A DNA stretch of 64,000 bases from Erpobdella octoculata (taxonomy: Eukaryota > Annelida > Clitellata > Hirudinida > Erpobdellidae): positions 18,521,871-18,585,870 of the forward strand of contig OZ022238.1 in the NCBI GenBank assembly GCA_963978895.1. Direction: 5' to 3'. A program made the translations under genes and the position numbers. The notes under the pieces are model-generated. The model was not told the origin of the DNA. It saw only the letters and a program-made list of their open reading frames with translations, and made no database searches. Positions 57,850 through 64,000 of this stretch are shown piece by piece. Position 1 is the first letter of the stretch. The number at the start of each line of letters is the position of its first letter.

Positions 57850-57950
57850 TTATGTGACTTTTTTAATTCAAAATTATCCAATCAGGTGGCATTATTTATC
57901 TTCCTGTCTTATACCGTCGGACATTGGCGAAAATGCATGCCGGTGTAGGA
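57850..57950 (-). repeat. right arm of the large inverted repeat
   Basis: Inverse of 56045-56145. Shortly after it, ATAAGTTACCGCTTAAAGCG at 58000-58020 repeats a segment at about 55811-55830 of the deleted hAT element. Confidence 0.8.
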
Positions 57951-58024
57951 TGAAGACAGCGACGGATCTAGGATTTGCTGTCGAGGGATGATCTAACCAA
58001 GACTATAAGTTACCGCTTAAAGCG

Positions 58025-58030
58025 ATTATA

Positions 58031-58066
<36 letters not shown>

Positions 58067-58104
58067 TGTATGTATGTATGTATGTATGTATGTATGTATG
58101 TATG
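58025..58104. repeat. (TATG)n microsatellite
   Basis: Short TA run then TATG repeat. On the minus strand it is the (CATA)n that follows the R2-like 3' end, as in copy 1. Confidence 0.95.
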
Positions 58105-59389
58105 TGTTCACTCCTGAAGAGCTTTTCTGTGGAGGTCATCAGAAGAAAACCCCCCCTCGAGCAAACGTTTCGGCTCTTTAATTTCTTGACGTTCTAAGGG
58201 GGGCGAGCCACGTTCGACGGACGAACGTCCTCCGGCAGAAAATGTTTTTGTTTTTTTCCGACATCGAATTTCTATCATTCCTTGCATCGTGGCAGATATT
58301 TGTCATGCAAATAAACTCGCGACTTTAGACAAATTCAGACTATTCAAGTGAGAAAACCTTCGACGACATAACGGCTTCGCTTTCGTAGCGGTACTTAATA
58401 TCGCCACGTAAACAAAGACGAAGCAATTCTATTCTTGCGGAGCGAAGAGAGCGGCTTCTAAATTTGGAAAATCTTCTATTTTCTCTCTTTGAGACCAAAT
58501 CCAGAATGAAGCCGATTCTGCTGCTTCAGAAATCTGTTTAATTGCACGGGTCCGCTCTCTGTTAGACATTCCCAGGGCCCGCAGCAACTTTAGCAAAGAT
58601 TTACCAACCAAACCGCGTGCTCCGACTTCAACAGCAAAAAGCTCAGTTCTTGAGCCATTTGCTTCCAAATCCAACATCAATTCTCTGTATCTTTCTAATT
58701 TCATGATGTTACTGGCCTCCATGTTGCTTTCCCAAGGCACTGTCAACTCGATGAGAAGAAATGTCTTGGCCAGACTCGAAAAAACAACTATGTCTGGCCT
58801 TTTTCCACTTTCCTTTATTGAAACTGGGAAGCACTTTTCCGTTTTCAGATCGGCAGAGACCCTCCAGTCGTTCGCCGCATGGAAAACATTCTCTCCTTCC
58901 GTGAGGGTTCTTTTTGGGCGATTTAGCTGCGGCAATCCCTCTCTCAAAAAAAATAAATCCTCCTCCTAGGTTTCACCTCCATTGAGTTGGCTTTTCGGCA
59001 GGCCTCTTTTACAAATCCCAGCAGCTTTTGGAGAACAAGGTTGTGGCGCCACGTGTATCTACCATGAGAAAGGGAATAGGAGCAGGAGGAAAGAATATGA
59101 ATCAATGACTGCGACTGACCGCAGAGCTGACACTCATCGTTCTCAATTAATTTCCATTTCTTTAAATTGCTGGCTGTTGGCAGCTGATCATACATCGATC
59201 TAATGAGGAACGATAGCCGCACTGGAGCATAGCGCCATATATCTTCCCATGACAGAGACCGCTGAACTGTCTCCTCCCATCTGGTCCAGTCGCCTTGCTG
59301 TGACAATTGTGCGCTCTTCACAACTCTCTCGCTTTCTATCGCTTGCTTTCTGTCCTGAACAATCAAGTCTGATCTTTCCTGAGCGTTTG

Positions 59390-59396
<7 letters not shown>
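58105..59396 (-). mobile_element. R2-like LINE copy 2, 5'-truncated
   Basis: Minus-strand copy matching 47185-48467. Truncated at AAGGCAAACGCTCAGG (59396), where a (TA)n starts. Confidence 0.88.
58429..59366 (-). pseudogene. R2-like LINE endonuclease region, copy 2
   Basis: Two frames, 59366-58944 and 58947-58429, split by extra T bases in the run at about 58945-58955. The first holds CQLCGQSQSLIHILSSC; the second RPDIVVFSSLAKTFLLIELT. A 6-bp insertion adds Ser-Leu in the VQRS..WEDIW block relative to copy 1. It lacks reverse transcriptase. Confidence 0.85.

Positions 59397-59426
<30 letters not shown>
59395..59426. repeat. (TA)n microsatellite
   Basis: Short TA array at the 5' truncation point of the R2-like copy. 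Confidence 0.9.
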
Positions 59427-59429
<3 letters not shown>

Positions 59430-59496
59430 TATTAACGTGCTCTCTGAGAATAAAATTAAATGAAAAACAAATAAATCTTATGTCAAAATTTAAAGG

Positions 59497-60105
59497 TCAA
59501 ATTCTATTTAACATTCGAGAGAACAAAAAGGTCTTAAGCTTCTTCTTAAAAACAAAAAGTCTGTGTGCGTTTACAGGGTAGGTAAGTTCCTCCGGAAGGT
59601 TGTTCCACGTAACTGGGTAGGCGACTGCAAATGCCTTCTGTCCAAACGTCTTGGTTATGTATGATGGAACAAAAAGCTCACCGGAAGAGGCTGAACGAAA
59701 ATGAGATCGTCCCGGAAGCTGAGACACCGGGATGCACAGACTAGAGAGGTACGCTGGTGTCAGGCCATGCAGACAGCGGAACACAGTTAGAGAGAGCTTA
59801 AAATCGATTTGTGCTTTCATGTCCAGCCAGTGCAGTTGGTCGCAGATTGCCCTCGTGACATGAATAAACCGGGGCAGTCGAAGAATCTGTCTAGCAGCAG
59901 CAGGCATTACACCGTCGAGTTGTTTAATTAATAGGTCTGGAATTCCACTAAGTAGACCGTTGCAATAATTTAGCCTAGACAAGATCAAAGCGCGGGCCAA
60001 GGCGTGAAAAGGAACAACCGCCAGAAAGTTTCGAATTGACCTCATCTGTCGCAGATGGTAGTAGCTGGTTTTGACCACGTTTGCTACATGCTTGCTGAAA
60101 GTTGG
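59497..60105 (-). pseudogene. CR1-like LINE reverse-transcriptase C-terminus
   Basis: Minus frame of about 200 codons ending at 59497: KTSYYHLRQMRSIRNFL, LILSRLNYCNGLLSGIP, LHWLDMKAQIDFKL, YPVTWNNLPEELTY, then KKLKTFLFSRML. This is the connection and C-terminal region, without palm. The first residues at 60141-60106 come from the adjacent SINE-like DNA. Related to, but a different subfamily from, the (TTA)n-tailed copies. Confidence 0.78.
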
Positions 60106-60111
60106 GCGGGC

Positions 60112-60350
60112 GCTGGTGGTATAGTGGTAAGGCATTCGCATGTGGACCTGAGAGTCGGCGGTGTGGGTAGGCGCCTATAAATGGCTGCCTCTGGTTGTCC
60201 TGTCTAAATGGGCCCACAAGTGAGTTGGATAAAGTTGGATAAAGTGATACGTGGCATGGAAGTCTAACGATTAACGCCACGTTAAACATTGTCAAACTCT
60301 TCAAATTAACAGAGTCGATGGTAATCTGTATGTTTGTAAGTTTGTCCTAT
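60112..60350 (+). mobile_element. tRNA-derived SINE-like sequence
   Basis: GGTGGTATAGTGGTAAGGCA has the form of a polymerase III A box in a tRNA-Gly-like head. A weak B box (CTGAGAGTCGGCGG) follows. The downstream part is unrelated tail sequence up to the Gypsy LTR. Confidence 0.5.
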
Positions 60351-60357
60351 ATATTAT

Positions 60358-60662
60358 TGTAGTAAGCCGCACACAGTTGTTTCAGGTGAGCGCTCCTTAG
60401 CTCGCTTAGCTCGCGCTAGCTAGTGTAATGGCAACCTTTGCATCTTTTCACCTTGCGCGACTTCTTTTTCGTTGTTCTCGTCGTTCTCGTTGTCCGCCAT
60501 ATTTATTAGTTAAGCCTCGACTTCGAACTTTGTTTCCATTTCGTTTCGACATTGTCGGCTCTTTTAGAATTGTTTATTTTAGTTGTTAGTTCAGTTTTAA
60601 TAAAATTTAAAAAAACGACTTCAAGGTCTCCTGATAAAAAAAGCGTGATCTTGACGACCACA
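60358..60662 (+). repeat. Gypsy 5' LTR
   Basis: 305 bp, TG...CA, with an AATAAAA signal near 60599. The 3' copy differs at several bases and by a small GTCGCTCTC-type insertion. Confidence 0.85.
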
Positions 60663-60962
60663 ATTGGTGACCCCGACGTTTCTCCCGACGTTTCTCAACC
60701 CGACGTGAAGAATTCTGAACACCAGTGAAAGGGCTCAACCCGACGTGAAGAATTCTCTAGTTCCGACGTTTGTTTCCCCTACGTAAAAAATTCTCAAGTT
60801 CCGACGTTTCAACTAGACGTTTCAACCCCCAAACTTCCGACAACTTCAGTTTTTCTTCAGCCTCGACATTCTTCAACTTCCGACGCCTTCAACTATCGAA
60901 GTTGTTCGTTTCGACGTTTTTCCGACGTCCCCCCGCTTTTTGACAAATACCCCAGTCTGCTT

Positions 60963-61271
60963 ATGCCTGAGCAAATAGATTATTCAGTTTCTGTCGATCC
61001 TTTTCCTACCCAGCACACCATTGATACGGATTCTGCACACCCTGTATTTGCACGCGCGCGTCAGCTTCCCCCAAATAAGTTCGATATTGGAAGGAAAGAA
61101 TTTTATTTTAGGCTGGCGGCGGGTATTGTGCGTCCTTCTAAAAGCGATTGGGCATCACCACTGCATTTAGTTCCAAAGAAAGATGGTCAGTCGTGGCGAC
61201 CTTGCGGCGATTTTCGTCAATTGAACGCAATCACCAAAAAGGATCGCTACCCATTGCCGCACATTAATTAA
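60963..61271 (+). pseudogene. Gypsy pol, N-terminal reverse transcriptase
   Basis: Begins [13 protein letters not shown] and includes the fingers [24 protein letters not shown], then DRYPLPHIN before a stop (TAA, 61269-61271). Beyond it the frame of the YSKLDTVKEYFHIP palm block is still readable to about 61345, so this is the start of the downstream gene broken by a stop and a frameshift. No gag precedes it. Confidence 0.8.
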
Positions 61272-61359
61272 TGCATTGATCGCTTTTATGGCAAAAATAT
61301 CTATAGCAAGCTTGATACTGTAAAAGAGTATTTCCACATTCCATATTCCACATTTCAAG

Positions 61360-62724
61360 ATGCTAAAAACCGCAGTAATTACGCCATTTGGTTTATTTGA
61401 ATTTACGCGTATGCCATTTGGGCTCTGTAATGCTCCGCAAACTTTCCAGCGTTTTATGGATTCTATCTTTCGGGATTTATCATTTGTCTTTGTTTATATT
61501 GATGATATCCTAATTGCCTGTAAGGATTTAGATGAGCATAAAATTAATTTAGAAACCGTAATGAATCGTTTGTGTCATAACAAATTGCATGTTACATTAG
61601 AAAAGTGCGTTTTTACAGCATCTAAGGTTGATTTTCTTGGGTATTCAATTAGTCCCGACGGTATTGTGCCCCTATCGAATAACATGAAATCAATCTATAA
61701 TTATGAAATGCCGATCGATTATACTTCCTTGCGTCGCTTTCTTGGCATAATTGGATTTTACAGGCGCTTTATACTTTCGTTTGCTGACAAAGCTGAACCA
61801 CTTTATCAACTTCTTTCATCATGTAATGGTAAAAATGTTAAGTTATTATGGACGGATGATGCGCTTAGAACGTTCAAGAAATTGAAAGAAAATCTCAAAC
61901 AAGCAGTCCAGCTGCACTTTACTGATCCGAAATCTGACACATTTCACCTCGTTACTGATGCGTCAAACTATGCCGTTGGAGCAGCCTTGCACCAGTCTGG
62001 CGGGAACGAGCTTCGACCAGCAGCATTTTTCTCAAAACGTCTCTCTACACCTCAACGTTTTTACTGTGCATTCGACCGCGAACTTTTAGCCGTCTACCTT
62101 GCAGTAGTCCACTTCAAGCCAGTTATAGAGGGTCGTACTGTTGCCGTTTTTACAGATCACAAACCCCTGGTAAATGCATTTTATAGTCAAACTCCACCGA
62201 AGTCTGATCGCCAGCAACGCCACCTGTCATATATTTCTGAATACGTCTGCCCATTTGAGTACATACGTGGTTCTGAAAATATCGTGGCAGATGCACTTTC
62301 TCGTGCCGATACAGATGAAACTACATGCTCGCTAGACTTGATGCTTTCAGAAGTGTATGTCGGACATAGATTTTCTTCATTGTCTAAAGGTGTCCATAAC
62401 ACACCTGCTCGTTTATTACAAGAGGTTATTTTGAATAAGGGTGATTTTGTGTTTGTTCGGATTGATCGCGTGCGTCGTCCTCTCGAGTCACCTTATCAAG
62501 GTCATTTTGAGGTTTTAGATTGTAACGACAAAATTGTACAAATTAAGATGCCCTATGATGAAGTTTCGATTGTGACGCGTGATCGTGTTAAACTGCCACA
62601 TATCCGTAAATATACAGTTCGTTCGAAACCATTAGCAAATTTATCTTCGGACATTATAGATCATCCTAAAGAACAGCAAGAGTCAAGTAAACGATCTCAG
62701 CGTCGTGTTAGATTTGCTGAATGA
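61360..62724 (+). CDS. Gypsy pol: reverse transcriptase, RNase H and pol tail
   Basis: 454 codons to TGA at 62722-62724. TPFGLFEFTRMPFGLCNAP, catalytic VYIDDILIA (about 61490), VDFLGYSIS, then RNase H with TDAS, DRELLA, TDHKPL and ADALSRAD (about 61950-62310). It jumps directly to an integrase C-terminal-like piece (GDFVFVRIDRVRRP, YQGHFEVL, about 62440-62515): the integrase zinc finger and DDE core are deleted. The frame stays open across the deletion. Confidence 0.85.
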   Translation: MLKTAVITPFGLFEFTRMPFGLCNAPQTFQRFMDSIFRDLSFVFVYIDDILIACKDLDEHKINLETVMNRLCHNKLHVTLEKCVFTASKVDFLGYSISPDGIVPLSNNMKSIYNYEMPIDYTSLRRFLGIIGFYRRFILSFADKAEPLYQLLSSCNGKNVKLLWTDDALRTFKKLKENLKQAVQLHFTDPKSDTFHLVTDASNYAVGAALHQSGGNELRPAAFFSKRLSTPQRFYCAFDRELLAVYLAVVHFKPVIEGRTVAVFTDHKPLVNAFYSQTPPKSDRQQRHLSYISEYVCPFEYIRGSENIVADALSRADTDETTCSLDLMLSEVYVGHRFSSLSKGVHNTPARLLQEVILNKGDFVFVRIDRVRRPLESPYQGHFEVLDCNDKIVQIKMPYDEVSIVTRDRVKLPHIRKYTVRSKPLANLSSDIIDHPKEQQESSKRSQRRVRFAE

Positions 62725-62877
62725 AACTTTTATGTTCTGTCGTGTAATTTATTGGAGATTTCTATTGTCATTCTTTATCATTTCCGTCTATGATTTTGTT
62801 TGTTTTCTCTCTCATGTTTTCTCTCTTGCGTTACTATTTTTCCCTCTCATTGGCTCCGCCATCTGCGGGGGGACTAT

Positions 62878-63085
62878 TGTAGTTAGCCGCACACGGTTGT
62901 TACAGGTGAGCGCTTCTTAGCTCGCTTAGCTCGCGCTAGCTAGTGTAATGGTAACCTTTGCATCTTTTCACCTTGCGCGACTTCTTCTTCGTTGTTCTCG
63001 TCGCTCTCGTCGTTCTCGTTGTCCGCCATATTTATTAGTTAAGCCTCGACTTCGAACTTTGTTTCCATTTTGTTTCGACATTGTC
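62878..63085 (+). repeat. Gypsy 3' LTR, truncated
   Basis: Matches the first 208 bp of the 5' LTR and stops at CGACATTGTC. Confidence 0.85.
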
Positions 63086-63437
63086 AAGATCAAAGCAAAC
63101 AAGCAAAAAATGTCGAACAAATACAAATTAAGCAACAATGTCCTGCATTACCGATAAGGCCAGCAAAAAACAAAACCTAACAGTATGGATCAAGCATATT
63201 TACGCGTAATAAAAAGTGCAGAAATCAGAAGAAGCTATTCCAAAAGCCGTCCTAAAGGCAGTTGTGGAACACATTTTCAACTAAACCATACTATGCCAAT
63301 AAAACAAAAGATACTGAAAGGAGTGAGGAAAATCAGACAAATCAAGTGGCAGCCCTGGGTGAACATATTGGCAGGGACAAAACATTACTTAAATTGCTGG
63401 ACGCTGATGTATGCTGACTAGAAATGAGCATAGATGT
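63086..63437. other. unrecognised sequence replacing the Gypsy LTR end
   Basis: Contains a short plus-strand frame (63185-63421) rich in Lys, Arg and Gln that I cannot assign. It probably comes from another mobile element. Confidence 0.35.
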
Positions 63438-63595
63438 AATTCATATACAACGAGAAACGTTGCGGGAGCATTATTTGTTTTACTAAAGTTTTGAAAAACG
63501 TTGCGGGAGCATTATTTTTTATAACTATTTGTTTTACTAAAGTTTTGATGTTGTAGCCTATATGCGACCTCAACGTTTTCTGTTGTATATGAATT
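63438..63595 (+). mobile_element. MITE family M1, copy 2
   Basis: Inverted ends AATTCATATACAACG and CGTTGTATATGAATT-like (right end CTGTTGTATATGAATT). Inside, AAACGTTGCGGGAGCATTAT followed by TTGTTTTACTAAAGTTTTGA is present twice (about 63455 and 63498), an internal 44-bp duplication not in copy 1. Confidence 0.8.
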
Positions 63596-64000
63596 ACAGG
63601 AAAATTATTTTATATTTTTTAGGGCGCAAAAATCGTTGTTTTTTTAAATGTATTTTTTATTATATAAAAATTATTTTCTACTTTTTTGTTTTTGATGGGT
63701 GAACTTTTGTAAGCATTTGAGTTTTTTGCTAGGTGCAAACCTTAACCAGTTGAATTTAAAATCTTATAACTTTTTACTTCTTTTCGCTAGGTGGTAACAT
63801 ATTATCTATCGGCTACAATGTTTATAAAATCACCATCGTATGAAACTCGCGGACAGACAAAATCTCAAACAAACAAACAGACAACAAAGTGACCTAAAAA
63901 ATGTTGTAAAAACGTTGTAAAAGAATAACAAGTGCTTAACCCCCACGGGCAAACAGACTTGTAGAGCGTCAAAACTGCTGAAAGTTCCATGAAGCAACCA
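63596..64000. other. AT-rich noncoding end of window
   Basis: No gene or recognised repeat. Confidence 0.5.

Larger units (their letters stand above)
60358..63085 (+). mobile_element. internally deleted Gypsy element
   Basis: 5' LTR 60358-60662 (TGTAGTAAGCC...GACCACA), then the primer-binding-like TTGGTGACCCCGACG. Polypurine GCGGGGGGA precedes a 3' LTR (62878-63085) that lacks its last 97 bp. Gag, protease and integrase core are missing. Confidence 0.88.

Noticed and set aside
63185..63421. Plus-strand 78-codon frame as part of a Gypsy integrase
   Set aside because: I could not find the HHCC or DDE motifs in any frame, so it stays unassigned.

Overview
The window looks like AT-rich nuclear DNA from an invertebrate animal. 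The evidence is spliced exons with GT/AG borders, a secreted PAN-plus-F-type-lectin gene, very long (TA)n and (CATA)n microsatellites, and nearly every class of metazoan transposable element: CR1-like, R2-like and RNase H-bearing LINEs, BEL/Pao and Gypsy LTR elements, Helitrons, hAT, Tigger and MITEs. I see no rRNA, intact tRNA, CRISPR or prokaryotic operon. The species cannot be fixed from this sequence alone.

Host genes. There appear to be two tandem, same-strand copies of one small secreted gene: signal peptide and PAN-like exon, a 34-nt microexon, then two exons of an F-type lectin (fucolectin/discoidin-like) domain. Copy 1 spans 2916-11177 and copy 2 spans 33644-52651. Splice phases agree between copies. 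Exon 3 of copy 1 is split by a 4.25-kb hAT insertion with a clean 8-bp target duplication; the equivalent exon of copy 2 is uninterrupted. Copy 2 looks intact, but its intron 2 would be about 18 kb and full of transposons. A shared LINE remnant follows exon 4 in both copies, so the duplicated unit runs to about 12180 and 53985.

Layout. 1-1690: two CR1-like LINE pieces. 2340-2530: decayed SAP-domain fragment. 2916-11177: lectin copy 1 with Helitron debris in its introns and the hAT in exon 3. 11240-12180: LINE remnant holding a 323-bp hAT-type MITE. 12182-16200: decayed two-ORF CR1-like LINE (minus strand). 16200-19100: AT-rich DNA with small repeats, a MITE and a 36-bp-arm hairpin. 19100-20749: Tigger N-terminus joined to a 1-kb LTR mini-element encoding a SAP-domain protein. 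20981-29965: BEL/Pao element lacking reverse transcriptase and integrase, with a CR1-like LINE nested inside. 30104-32057: Helitron helicase. 33644-34068: lectin copy 2, first exons. 35646-39133: an intact 1013-aa CR1-like LINE. 39946-41274: hAT pseudogene. 42138-48748: nested cluster in which a (CATA)n microsatellite carries a solo LTR (itself holding an internally deleted LINE) and a 5'-inverted R2-like LINE. 52058-53985: lectin copy 2, last exons, then LINE remnant. 54844-56038: deleted hAT. 58105-59396: second R2-like copy. 59497-63085: LINE C-terminus, SINE-like segment and internally deleted Gypsy. 63438-63595: second MITE copy.

Together the window is a mobile-element graveyard around one duplicated lectin gene. 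The most informative signals are structural: filled-versus-empty insertion sites shared by the two gene copies, birth of a minisatellite from a reverse-transcriptase coding motif, two hammerhead-ribozyme-like motifs, LINE 5' inversion with microsatellite flanks, and two non-autonomous LTR elements that keep gag-like genes but have lost pol.
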